Shown here: piece after piece, positions 9,191 through 17,188 of the stretch
Layout: every line of letters starts with the position of its first letter
Numbering within the stretch: the stretch's first letter is position 1
Assembly: GCA_031282405.1 (NCBI GenBank)
Contig: JAITDU010000031.1
Span: forward strand, 1 to 61,149
Reading direction: 5' to 3'
Source: Coriobacteriales bacterium
GTDB lineage: Bacteria; Actinomycetota; Coriobacteriia; Coriobacteriales; UBA8131
Length of the DNA: 61,149 nucleotides
Position numbers and translations under genes: made by a program
The notes under the pieces: generated by a model
Database searches by the model: none
What the model was told of the DNA's origin: nothing
The model's input: the letters and a program-made list of their open reading frames with translations, nothing else

Positions 9191-9536
9191 TACTGCCTAA
9201 AACTCCCAACGACCCGCACTGCCCTCCCCACGTTTCGCTATCGTCTATACGGGTTTACTTCTAATTGTTACAACGATGTCAACGTTACCATCAGGGATGT
9301 CATCGGGTCTAAGTTCGCACCGCAATACGCAACATATATCGGGCAGGCGGTCGAGCAATTATTCGGCCTTGTGTCAGTGGCGGCCACCAGGAGGTCAGCG
9401 GTAGATGTCTGTTTTTTAGGACTTGTAACAGGCACCTGTCGTCAAGGGGTCAGCGATAGCTGTCTGTTGTCAGGAGGCCGACTACGCTCGCGTTTTTTGA
9501 TCTATGGACAGTAATACCGGCACGGCCAATTGTCGC
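9191..9536. other. divergent intergenic region with imperfect direct repeats
   Basis: No gene is supported here. A 23-base unit recurs at 9393-9415 and 9448-9470 with 20 identities (core GTCAGCG-N-TAG-N-TGTCTGTT). Between the copies, ACAGGCACCTGT (9429-9440) forms a short hairpin. The region would hold the promoters of both flanking genes. Confidence 0.4.
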
Positions 9537-9542
9537 TATAAT
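9537..9542 (+). promoter_or_regulatory. -10 element upstream of cobB
   Basis: A perfect TATAAT lies 64 bases before the chosen cobB ATG. It also lies inside the longer in-frame reading that would start at 9504, which argues against that longer start. Confidence 0.5.
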
Positions 9543-9605
9543 GACAACGGAGAGGAGAACACAGCGCACACAGCTACAGACACAACAGCAGATGGGACGA
9601 TAGAC

Positions 9606-10376
9606 ATGGTAACAGGCGGTGGCGACAGATATCAACAACTCAGACAGATGGTGCGAGCCAGTCGCTCCGTCGTTTTCTTTGGCGGTGCCGGTGTCTCCAC
9701 CGAAAGCGGTATTCCTGACTTTCGCAGTAGCGACGGACTCTATAGTCTCATCTACCCTCATCCGCCCGAGGTGATGTTAGGTCACAGCTTCTACCAGACT
9801 CATCGCGACGAGTTCTTTGCATTTTATCGTGACAAGGTGCTTGACGGCATCCTGGCTGCCCAGCCCAATGCTGCTCATCGTGTGCTGGCAGCGCTGGAGG
9901 CGGCCGGGCATGTGTGCGCTGTTGTGACCCAAAACATCGACGGGTTGCATCAAACGGCCGGCTCGCGCGTCGTCTATGAGCTGCACGGCAGCGTAAAACG
10001 CAACTACTGCGAAGCGTGTGAGGCTTTCTATTCCGGAGCCGAGTTGCTGGCTCTACCCCAAGGCCCCGGCTGGCCCCGCTGTGCGCGTCCAAGCTGCGGC
10101 GGTGCTATCAAGCCCGATGTAGTGCTCTACGAGGAGGCCCTAGACACCGGGGTCATGCAAGCTGCAGCCACAGCCATTGCCGCAGCCGATGTTTTGATCG
10201 TCGGCGGTACCTCGCTTGTGGTCAATCCCGCGGCATCATTGATACAGCTGTTCAAGGGAAAAGATCTGGTCATAATCAATAAAAGTCCCACTGTGTGCGA
10301 TTATCGAGCCAGTTTACGCTTTGACGAACCGATAGGCCGGGTTCTGGCCGCGACCTTTGCCGACGTGCTCGACTGA
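9606..10376 (+). CDS. cobB: NAD-dependent protein deacylase (sirtuin)
   Basis: Sirtuins remove acyl groups from lysine using NAD, commonly controlling acetyl-CoA synthetases. The 256-residue product shows the NAD loop GGAGVSTESGIPDFR, the QNIDGLH motif, the catalytic histidine in ELHGS, and a zinc ribbon (CEAC...CARPSC). The last stretch VGGTSLVVNPAASL binds the adenosine part. I chose ATG 9606 because the TATAAT at 9537 lies inside the longer reading. The segment 9543-9605 contains GGAGAGGAG (9550-9558) without a start codon at proper distance, so the exact N-terminus is uncertain. An acyl-CoA ligase lies two genes downstream, and ligases of that kind are typical sirtuin targets. Confidence 0.9.
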   Translation: MVTGGGDRYQQLRQMVRASRSVVFFGGAGVSTESGIPDFRSSDGLYSLIYPHPPEVMLGHSFYQTHRDEFFAFYRDKVLDGILAAQPNAAHRVLAALEAAGHVCAVVTQNIDGLHQTAGSRVVYELHGSVKRNYCEACEAFYSGAELLALPQGPGWPRCARPSCGGAIKPDVVLYEEALDTGVMQAAATAIAAADVLIVGGTSLVVNPAASLIQLFKGKDLVIINKSPTVCDYRASLRFDEPIGRVLAATFADVLD

Positions 10377-10518
10377 GGCCAGGACAACTTCAGAGTTATC
10401 CCTGGTGTACTATGGTCCGGTAGACCAAGATGCCGCACTCGCTCGTCTCGACTGACCGGTCATGTGTACCTGGTCGTTTGCCGACCGATTCTGTTGTAGA
10501 ATGGCACTTTATGTAAAT

Positions 10519-10539
10519 TGCTTCATTTTGAGTGAAGCA
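10519..10539. promoter_or_regulatory. inverted repeat upstream of the XRE-cupin regulator
   Basis: TGCTTCA and TGAAGCA are perfect 7-bp inverted arms around a 7-base spacer. The right arm ends 25 bases before the regulator's ATG. It is a natural candidate for an autoregulatory operator. Confidence 0.5.
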
Positions 10540-10564
10540 CGAGACCTTAAGGCAGGTGATAGTT

Positions 10565-11236
10565 ATGTACAAGGCAGATAATACCGCCACCACCGATGCG
10601 GCTTTTGAGGCAACAGCCCTCGGCGCAACCGTTTTGCAGGACCCACAAGCTGCAATCAAAGCGCCTAAAGGCAGCGTCGGCACCAAGATAACGGAGCTGA
10701 GAGAAGCCTTGTTGCTGTCGCCTGAGCAGTTGGCCGAGCGCTGTGCGTGCGATGTTTCTGTCATCAAGAATCTGGAAGCCGGCGAGTTGGCTCCCTCACT
10801 GGCTCCGCTGATTAAAATAACTCGCGCCCTGGGTGTGCGCCTGGGCACGCTACTGGATGACGACGAGGCCCTGGGCCCGGTGCTTACGCGTGCGAACTCC
10901 TACAAGGATTCTACGCGACTCAAAGGCCTGGAGACACACAGCGACGCCGGTGAGCTTACATTCCAAGCATTGGCTGAGGGCAAGGCTGCTCGTCATATGG
11001 AGCCGTTTTTTATCACACTTGAACCCTCTGAGGATCGCGAACATACACTCAGCGCTCATGAGGGCGAAGAATGGCTCTACGCTCTTGAAGGTCCGCTGGA
11101 AATTGAGTACGGCAAAGAGCTCTACATCCTCCAGCCTGGCGACAGCATCTACTACGACTCCATCGTGCCTCATCAAGTACGCTCGCACAACGGACAGCCT
11201 GCGGCTTTCGTGGCCTGTGTTTATACTCCGGTATAG
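10565..11236 (+). CDS. XRE-family transcriptional regulator with cupin sensor domain
   Basis: The 223-residue protein has an N-terminal helix-turn-helix of the XRE type (about residues 37-95; KITELREALLLSPEQLAER). A C-terminal cupin barrel (about 140-220; HEGEEWLYALEGPLEI and GDSIYYDSIVPHQV) carries the His/Glu pattern of a metal or ligand pocket. A GTG at 10532 is in frame, but ATG 10565 has the better ribosome site (AAGGCAGGTG). It lies 14 nt before an acyl-CoA ligase and is likely co-transcribed with it. The same pair recurs in anaerobic bacteria and archaea, so the regulator probably senses a fatty or aromatic acid or its CoA ester. The 7-bp inverted repeat just upstream suggests self-control. 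Confidence 0.85.
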   Translation: MYKADNTATTDAAFEATALGATVLQDPQAAIKAPKGSVGTKITELREALLLSPEQLAERCACDVSVIKNLEAGELAPSLAPLIKITRALGVRLGTLLDDDEALGPVLTRANSYKDSTRLKGLETHSDAGELTFQALAEGKAARHMEPFFITLEPSEDREHTLSAHEGEEWLYALEGPLEIEYGKELYILQPGDSIYYDSIVPHQVRSHNGQPAAFVACVYTPV

Positions 11237-11250
11237 GTAGGTGTTGACTT

Positions 11251-13002
11251 ATGACTACTCCTTCATCCGGCGACTCTGACCACTCAGCTCCGACGGCCCG
11301 CGAAAGCTGTGATGCATCACCTGTCCCCGCACCGGGCAGTCCGGACTTTCCTCTGCACAGCGAGTTGACGATAGGGCAGTACTTTGCCGAGCAGGTTCAG
11401 CGCGATCCCGATCATGATTTCGTGGTGTATCCCGACCGACAGCTCCGTTGGAGCTATGGGGATTTCGACGCGCGGACCGACAACCTGGCCAAAGGGCTTT
11501 TGGCCATCGGCATGAAGCCCGGCGATCATCTTGGTGTCTGGGCTCGCAACATCCCTGATTGGCTTACGTTCATGTATGCCACGGCCAAAGTGGGTATTGT
11601 GTTGGTCACGATGAATCCGGCCTATAAGAGTCACGAGTTGGACTATGTGCTCAAGCAAAGCGATATGTCTACGCTCTGCATAATTGATGCCTGGCGCGAT
11701 GTAGACTACCTCAAGATCATCCGCGATCTTATCCCCGAGGCTTTGACCTGTGAGCGTGGTCATCTGAGCACGGCCGAATACCCCTACTTAAAAAACCTCA
11801 TCTACATGGGGCCAGAAAAGCACCGTGGTTTTTTTACCGTACCGGAACTCCTGCTTTTAGGCTCACATCTTGAGGATGATCAGCTTAGGGCGGCCAAGCG
11901 CAGTTTTGACAACAATTCCGTCGTCAACATGCAGTATACGAGTGGTACTACCGGTTTTCCCAAGGGAGTAATGCTCACACATCGCAATATCTTGAACAAC
12001 GGTTTTTACATTGGCGAAAACCAAATGCTCACCGCTGCCGACCGTGTCTGTCTGCCGGTACCGTTTTTTCATTGCTTTGGTTGTGTACTGGGTGTCATGG
12101 CTGTGCTCACGCACCGTTCCACAATGGTGATAGTCGAGGAATTCGACGCGCTGATGGTTTTAGAAGCCATCGAGAAGGAGCGGGCGACGGCTGTTTACGG
12201 TGTGCCCACGATGTATATCGCCGAGCTCAACCATCCGCTGTTTGAGCGCTTTGACTTAAGCAGCCTGCGTACGGGCATCATTGCGGGTGCTGCCGTACCG
12301 CCCGAGACTACCAAAGAAGCTATGGAACGCATGCATATGCGCGAGATTACGAACTGCTATGGCCTTACCGAGACTTCGCCCGTGTTCATCCAAACCAACG
12401 CCAAAGATGACGACTGGCATAAGCAGAATACTGTGGGCAGGCCGCATCCGGCGATAGAAGTGCGTGTCGTCGATCCAACCGATGGCCATATCTGTGGTCC
12501 GGGCGAGATTGGCGAGTTATGCTGTAAGGGCTACAACGTCATGAAAGGCTACTACAAGATGCCCGAGGCTACGGCCCAGGCTATCGACGCAGACGGCTTT
12601 TTGCACTCCGGCGATTTAGGCTCTTTTGACAAGGAAGGTTATTACAAGGTAACCGGCCGTATTAAAGATATGATAATTCGCGGCGGCGAGAACATCTATC
12701 CTTTGGAGATAGAGGATTTCTTGCTGTCGGTACCCGGTGTGCTCGATGCTCAGGTAGTCGGTGCCCCGGATGCCAAGTATGGTGAGATAGTCGTGGCTTT
12801 CATCAAACAGCGCGAGGGTTTTGAGTTGAGCGAGGAAGGTGTGCGTGAACATACGAGCAAACACATAGCTCGTTTCAAGGTACCCAAATATGTGTTCTTT
12901 GTGGATGAGTTCCCCGAGACCACATCGAAGAAAGTGCAAAAGTTCAAGCTGCGCGAGACTGCGGCCGAGCTTGTTGAGCAAAGACGACGCGAAGAGAAGT
13001 AG
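11251..13002 (+). CDS. AMP-forming acyl-CoA ligase
   Basis: This ANL-superfamily enzyme (583 residues) activates a carboxylic acid with ATP and transfers it to CoA. The P-loop [12 protein letters not shown] is at 229-240, [11 protein letters not shown] supplies the substrate and adenine contacts, [32 protein letters not shown] covers the hinge region (read in two parts), and the C-terminal catalytic lysine is in [12 protein letters not shown]. It is closest in layout to medium- or long-chain fatty acid ligases (FadD3/AcsA-like). The acid used cannot be deduced. The ATG follows AGGTAGGTG and lies 14 nt after the XRE-cupin gene. An N-terminal tail of about 30 residues rich in Ser, Pro and Asp precedes the conserved part. 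Confidence 0.88.
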   Translation: MTTPSSGDSDHSAPTARESCDASPVPAPGSPDFPLHSELTIGQYFAEQVQRDPDHDFVVYPDRQLRWSYGDFDARTDNLAKGLLAIGMKPGDHLGVWARNIPDWLTFMYATAKVGIVLVTMNPAYKSHELDYVLKQSDMSTLCIIDAWRDVDYLKIIRDLIPEALTCERGHLSTAEYPYLKNLIYMGPEKHRGFFTVPELLLLGSHLEDDQLRAAKRSFDNNSVVNMQYTSGTTGFPKGVMLTHRNILNNGFYIGENQMLTAADRVCLPVPFFHCFGCVLGVMAVLTHRSTMVIVEEFDALMVLEAIEKERATAVYGVPTMYIAELNHPLFERFDLSSLRTGIIAGAAVPPETTKEAMERMHMREITNCYGLTETSPVFIQTNAKDDDWHKQNTVGRPHPAIEVRVVDPTDGHICGPGEIGELCCKGYNVMKGYYKMPEATAQAIDADGFLHSGDLGSFDKEGYYKVTGRIKDMIIRGGENIYPLEIEDFLLSVPGVLDAQVVGAPDAKYGEIVVAFIKQREGFELSEEGVREHTSKHIARFKVPKYVFFVDEFPETTSKKVQKFKLRETAAELVEQRRREEK

Positions 13003-13104
13003 AAAATGCTGCGTTTGTATGATCTATGCAGGGAGAACACCTGAGTGGGTGCAGACAAAGGCGCGGTTAATACGTTTGCGCGATACATACAGGGAGGATA
13101 AATC

Positions 13105-15045
13105 ATGAATAGGTGTGGGGAGAATATCCGGTCGAAATTCGCACTCGCCTCAATCTTGACCAGAGCGACAAGGTCACTTACCTTCGGTGCTTTGGTTGCA
13201 GCGGTGTTTCTCGCGAGTTTTATTCTGGTTCCTGCCCCACAAGCCTATGCCAAGGATTATTCCTCCGGACCTGTGCGTATTGATGCCGAAGTTTCCTCCG
13301 ATGGCTCTATGCGCGTTGTCGAGCAACGCAGCTTCGACTTTGACGGCTCCTTCAGCACGGTGTGGTGGAACCTACCTACCGCCAAGCAGGGGGGCAACGT
13401 AGGTATTACGGTCGACTCGGTGGCGCTGCGCTATGACAGCCGCGGTGGCGATTTTAGCGCGCTCTCTTTAGTGCCGTTTAAGACCGCCTGGCGCACATCT
13501 GGCGGTCCGGGTCTGGATAGCTATTCTGTGGACAATCAAAGCGGTACGGTTGATCCCTACGTGTTCTTCACAGTCACCGACGAAACTATAACGGTTAAGC
13601 TGACCTACACCGTGAGTGGAGCATTGAATACCTATTTGGATGTAGCCGAGCTCTATTGGAAGTTCGTAGGACCGGGCTGGCAGGTGGATTCCCACGATGT
13701 CACCACCACTATCACACTGCCCGTGCCCACCGGCACGACTCCTGTTGAGGGCGACATTCGCGCCTGGGGACACGGTGATCTTACAGGCAGTGTTTCTCTT
13801 CTTGCCACGGGCGCCAGCTTCAAACTGAACAGGGTCGCTGCCGGCAGTTTTGCCGAGGCACGTGTTGTGTTTCCGGTGGGCTGGGCCAGCGACGTTGCTG
13901 TCCAGAACAACACGAACGGGCTGGCTGGCATTATTGCCGAGGAGACGGCCTGGGCCGAGGAGGCCAACGCCAAACGGGAACAAGCACGGCTCTTTGTAGG
14001 TTTGGCGCTGGGCGTTTGTTTTCTGTTGGTCGCCGGTGCCTTTGTGCTCTGGTGGTTCAAGGGGCGCGAATATAAGCCCGCGTTTGCCGAAAAGTACTGG
14101 CGCGATTATCCCTCGGATGACCATCCGGCGGTGTTGGGCGCGCTGTGGAACTGGGGCAAGGTTGGCACAGCCGAGATCTCTGCCACCTTGCTCAAACTGA
14201 CAAATGAAGGGGTCGTCAGTCTGGACAGAACGGTGAGCCAGGGTGCCTTTGGGCGAGAAAAGGTGGATTATCTACTCAGTTTGAATACTGAGAAGTGCGC
14301 GCAGGTCACGAATACGATCGACCGCGAGGCACTCGATCTGTTCTTTGGCACCATTGGCAGCGGCGCACAGCAGGTGGCTTTCTCGCAGATTGCTGCCTAC
14401 GGTAAGACCAGCCCGGAGTCACTGCTTGCGGTCACGAATGGCTGGAAATCGCTTGTGGCCGAACAGGCGCAGAGCAAAGGCTATTTTGAAGTTACGGGCA
14501 ACGTTTTGCGCGTTGTGCTTATTGTAGTCGCGGTGCTGCTTATAGGTCTGGGTGGGATCGGACTGGGATTTGCCGGCGAGATAATCCTGGCAGTAGTACC
14601 CTTTGTCTGCGCTGTGCTCATATTTATCATCGCGTCTGGTATGCGCCGACGTTCAAAAGAAGCCGTAGAACTGTATGCTCGCTGTCGCGCGTTGCGCAAC
14701 TGGCTCGCAGATTTTTCCAATCTGGCCGAGGCCATACCCACCGACGTTAAGGTCTGGAACCACTTTCTTGTGTTTGCGGTGGTGTTTGGTGTGGCCGACA
14801 AAGTAATCAAGCAGTTGCAAATCAAGCTGCCACAGATTTTCGAAGATGCACAGTTCATGCCTACATACTGGTGGTTTGCCTCTCTGCATAGCGGTGGCGT
14901 GTCTCCCATCGATGTGTTGGGGAGAAGTTACAATACTGCATTGAACCATGCCACTTCCGCAGACAGCTCCGGCGGCGGTTTTGGAGGAGGTTTTTCCGGT
15001 GGAGGCGGCGGCGGCTTTGGCGGTGGCGGCGGCGGCGCCCGTTAG
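13105..15045 (+). CDS. DUF2207-family membrane protein
   Basis: The 646-residue protein has a signal sequence or first membrane span (about 25-48, ending PQAYAKD). An extracytoplasmic DUF2207 domain (about 50-280) follows, with SMRVVEQRSFDF near its start. There is a membrane span near 295-315, a cytoplasmic region, two more spans near 470-515, and a Gly-rich end (FGGGFSGGGGGGFGGGGGG). The Gly-rich tail is typical of this family. The function of DUF2207 proteins is not established; they are often beside LemA proteins, as here (15246-15797, convergent). The start follows AGGGAGGATAAATC, a clear ribosome site. It lies 102 nt after the acyl-CoA ligase, so co-transcription is possible. Confidence 0.85.
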   Translation: MNRCGENIRSKFALASILTRATRSLTFGALVAAVFLASFILVPAPQAYAKDYSSGPVRIDAEVSSDGSMRVVEQRSFDFDGSFSTVWWNLPTAKQGGNVGITVDSVALRYDSRGGDFSALSLVPFKTAWRTSGGPGLDSYSVDNQSGTVDPYVFFTVTDETITVKLTYTVSGALNTYLDVAELYWKFVGPGWQVDSHDVTTTITLPVPTGTTPVEGDIRAWGHGDLTGSVSLLATGASFKLNRVAAGSFAEARVVFPVGWASDVAVQNNTNGLAGIIAEETAWAEEANAKREQARLFVGLALGVCFLLVAGAFVLWWFKGREYKPAFAEKYWRDYPSDDHPAVLGALWNWGKVGTAEISATLLKLTNEGVVSLDRTVSQGAFGREKVDYLLSLNTEKCAQVTNTIDREALDLFFGTIGSGAQQVAFSQIAAYGKTSPESLLAVTNGWKSLVAEQAQSKGYFEVTGNVLRVVLIVVAVLLIGLGGIGLGFAGEIILAVVPFVCAVLIFIIASGMRRRSKEAVELYARCRALRNWLADFSNLAEAIPTDVKVWNHFLVFAVVFGVADKVIKQLQIKLPQIFEDAQFMPTYWWFASLHSGGVSPIDVLGRSYNTALNHATSADSSGGGFGGGFSGGGGGGFGGGGGGAR

Positions 15046-15057
15046 GGGCTCGTTAGT

Positions 15058-15192
15058 GCTGCCGAGCTCTGTGGGCAAGGCGACTTCGCAGAGCAGCAGT
15101 GCCAAAAGGCACTACGGGTGCGGAGCATGAGCCTTGGCCTCAGAGCTCGGCAGCTGATTGCGGCACTCAGCAGTGCCAGAAAAGTACTGCTG
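15058..15192. ncRNA. structured intergenic region: long stem plus nested and competing hairpins
   Basis: Arms 15058-15081 and 15131-15154 pair over 24 positions with two mismatches; the outer part, GCTGCCGAGCTCTG with CAGAGCTCGGCAGC, is perfect over 14. Inside lies AGTGCC-AAAA-GGCACT (15098-15113). Downstream, GGCACT-CAGC-AGTGCC (15162-15177) competes with CAGCAGT...ACTGCTG (15168-15192). It sits between convergent genes, so a bidirectional terminator is the simple explanation. However, it has no U-run and is longer and more elaborate than usual, so a small RNA or repeat element is possible. Confidence 0.45.
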
Positions 15193-15245
15193 CTGCGCAA
15201 AACACCTTACTCACAGGGCGCGAGCAGGGCCGGGCAGAGTTACCG

Positions 15246-15797
15246 TTAGAACTGCACCTGGGGCGGGGTTTCGGCTTCTATAATGGCGTCGAAATTCTCC
15301 CGCGGCTTGAAGCTGAATATCCCCGCTACCACTACACCGGGAAACGTCTGGATGGCGTTGTTGTAGTTGAGCACGGTATCGTTATAGCTCTGACGCATAT
15401 AGGATATCTTATCCTCAGTACCGGCCAGTTGCCCCTGGAGGTCTAAGAAGTTAGTGTTGGCCTTGAGTTCGGGGTAGGCCTCCGCCAGGGCGAAGAGCTG
15501 TCGCAGCGCCGAAGTGATCTGGTTTTCAGCTGCCGCTTTCTCGTCTACCGTCCGAGCCGACACTGAAGCCGAGCGGGCATCAATGACCGCCTGGAATGTC
15601 GATTTTTCATGACCGGCATATCCCTTAACGGTCTCAACCAGATTGGGGATAAGGTCGTTGCGTCTCTGCAGTTGGACATCAATCTGTGCCCAGGCATTAT
15701 CCACTCGGTTGCGCAAGGCAACCAGATTGTTGAACATAAATACCAGCGCAAGCGCCAATAGAATTATTATCGCAACAATGATTATGGGTGTTATCAT
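15246..15797 (-). CDS. lemA: LemA family protein
   Basis: LemA proteins have a single N-terminal membrane anchor followed by a long helical bundle. This one (183 residues) has the anchor at residues 3-22 and the hallmark VDNAWAQIDVQLQRRNDLIP with NLVETVKGYA. The rest is the usual helical core ending in KPRENFDA. The AAGGAG site sits at the right distance before ATG. It converges with the DUF2207 gene, a recurrent pairing suggesting a shared envelope role, although the biochemical function is unknown. Confidence 0.92.
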   Translation of the reverse strand: MITPIIIVAIIILLALALVFMFNNLVALRNRVDNAWAQIDVQLQRRNDLIPNLVETVKGYAGHEKSTFQAVIDARSASVSARTVDEKAAAENQITSALRQLFALAEAYPELKANTNFLDLQGQLAGTEDKISYMRQSYNDTVLNYNNAIQTFPGVVVAGIFSFKPRENFDAIIEAETPPQVQF

Positions 15798-15880
15798 TTT
15801 ACTCCTTTTCCAGGCTGGTACGGTACTTATCGCTTTGGGGGCGATACGGTTGTTGGTCTGAGTAGCCAGCCTTCTGTATA

Positions 15881-16013
15881 GTGCCCTCGGCAGGATTCGC
15901 GCGTATTGCCTTGCGCTTCGCGCCTTGCAATCCGCAGGCTGCCGCTCGCTTACGCTCGCTTCGCCCTAAACAGTCCACTGGACTGTTTAGCCTTCTCAGG
16001 TTCGAATCCTGCC
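15881..16013. repeat. tRNA-Arg T-arm fragments flanking palindromic DNA
   Basis: The 19 bases at 15881-15899 are identical to the 3' end of the tRNA-Arg gene (16043-16061). AGGTTCGAATCCTGCC at 15998-16013 is an inverted copy of its T-arm (16051-16066). Between them lies a perfect 11-bp hairpin CTAAACAGTCC-ACT-GGACTGTTTAG (15966-15990) and several GC-rich inverted repeats (15900-15965). No protein is likely from this stretch. It looks like the debris of a tRNA-targeting element or a palindromic repeat unit. Confidence 0.5.
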
Positions 16014-16040
16014 GATACAAACCGTTGCAAATCTCAAAGC

Positions 16041-16116
16041 TGGTGCCCTCGGCAGGATTCGAACCTGCGGCACCAGGTTTAGGAAACCTGTGCTCTATCC
16101 CCTGAGCTACGAGGGC
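16041..16116 (-). tRNA. tRNA-Arg (anticodon CCT)
   Basis: On the minus strand a full cloverleaf reads from acceptor GCCCTCG, D-arm GCTC...GAGC, anticodon stem CAGGT/ACCTG with loop TTCCTAA, T-arm GCAGG-TTCGAAT-CCTGC, acceptor CGAGGGC, A, and an encoded CCA. The anticodon CCT decodes AGG. It sits 11 bases downstream of the iscR stop. Confidence 0.95.
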
Positions 16117-16127
16117 GTGCTTAGATT

Positions 16128-16616
16128 CTAGCATTTGTCTGTCAGATCAACACGTTTGGAGGGGCGGTCTGCTCTTAGAGCACGGGGATTGGCGTGGGTA
16201 TGGGCGTGGACATCGGTGGCCAACTCCGCCAACGACACATTGTCGATGTAGTCGTCCACGGTGCTTCTCAGCCCCTGCCAAAAGCCGGCCACGCCACAGC
16301 ACCGGGATTGTCGCGGACAACTCTGGGCCTTCTCACCCAGACAGGCTACGGGCAAAAACCCGCCCTCGGCAGCCCGCATGATGTCGCCGGCGCTGATATC
16401 GGTCGCATCCTGCGCCAGCTTATAGCCGCCCTGTGCCCCCCGAACACTGAGCAGGTAGCCAAATTTGCTTAAATTACTAGCAATATGCTCAAGGTACTTC
16501 GACGAGATCGACTGACGGATGGAGACTTCGCGCAATGACACCGGGCCTGCATGTTCGTGACGAGCGATGTCTGTCATCAGGTAGAGCGCGTAGCGGGCTT
16601 TCGAGGAGGTCTTCAT
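16128..16616 (-). CDS. iscR: Rrf2-family regulator, IscR-like
   Basis: The 162-residue protein has an N-terminal winged helix (KARYALYLMTDIA, then LREVSIRQSISSKYLEHI) and a cluster-ligand region with C-x7-C-x5-C-C (CLGEKAQSCPRQSRCC). IscR senses Fe-S status and represses isc genes when its cluster is present. I start at 16616 because the Rrf2 homology begins there and the ATG is 4 nt after the iscU stop; an open frame extends further upstream inside iscU in another frame. Having the regulator last in the operon, after iscS and iscU, is the reverse of the Proteobacterial order. The C-terminal His/Arg/Lys-rich tail is longer than in E. coli IscR. Confidence 0.88.
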   Translation of the reverse strand: MKTSSKARYALYLMTDIARHEHAGPVSLREVSIRQSISSKYLEHIASNLSKFGYLLSVRGAQGGYKLAQDATDISAGDIMRAAEGGFLPVACLGEKAQSCPRQSRCCGVAGFWQGLRSTVDDYIDNVSLAELATDVHAHTHANPRALRADRPSKRVDLTDKC

Positions 16617-16620
16617 ACTA

Positions 16621-17061
16621 CTAGTATTCCTCTTCCGCCTCGTCCTCGTGGATGTCGCTTTTAGGTTTTGAGAGGCCTTCGATGACAATGCCGTTTTTTT
16701 CGGCGTAATCCCACAGCGCGGCATGGATGGCTTCCTCGGCCAAAAGCGAGCAGTGCACCTTGACGGGCGGTAGGCCATCAAGAGCCTCACAGACGGCTTG
16801 ATTCGTTACCTTAAGCGCATCTTGTACAGATTTGCCTTTGACCAGCTCGGTGGCCATAGACGATGTTGCCACGGCGGCCGCGCAGCCAAAGGTTTTGAAT
16901 TTGACATCTTCGACGATGCCATCGCCGTTGATGTCCAGATAGACGCGCATAATGTCGCCGCACTGGGCATTGCCTACCGTTCCTACGCCGCTTGGCTTGG
17001 CGATCTCGCCCATATTGCGGGGGTTGGAGAAATGATCCATCACTTTTTCGGAGTATGACAT
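16621..17061 (-). CDS. iscU: iron-sulfur cluster scaffold protein IscU/NifU
   Basis: IscU (146 residues) holds nascent Fe-S clusters supplied with sulfur by IscS. The three ligand cysteines are C34 (AQCGD), C60 (FGCAAA) and C104 (VHCSLL). An extra acidic tail (DEAEEEY) follows the conserved domain. Its length and the Clostridial NifU-like form fit a two-gene iscS-iscU system. It is 127 nt downstream of iscS and 4 nt upstream of iscR, all on the minus strand and probably one transcript. Confidence 0.95.
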   Translation of the reverse strand: MSYSEKVMDHFSNPRNMGEIAKPSGVGTVGNAQCGDIMRVYLDINGDGIVEDVKFKTFGCAAAVATSSMATELVKGKSVQDALKVTNQAVCEALDGLPPVKVHCSLLAEEAIHAALWDYAEKNGIVIEGLSKPKSDIHEDEAEEEY

Positions 17062-17188
17062 AGGCTTACACGTCCTTTCCGTTCGCTTGTCTTGTTATGC
17101 GCCATGCTTGCTGTCTGTCGGTCGTTGTGATGCTGCCTGTCGTCTGTCGTAGAATCAGCCAGGTTCACGACCGTTTGAGGATTCAGGC

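Noticed and set aside
15799-16134. A 111-codon minus-strand frame covering tRNA-Arg and its repeats
   Set aside because: It translates tRNA sequence and its copied fragments, a common annotation artefact.
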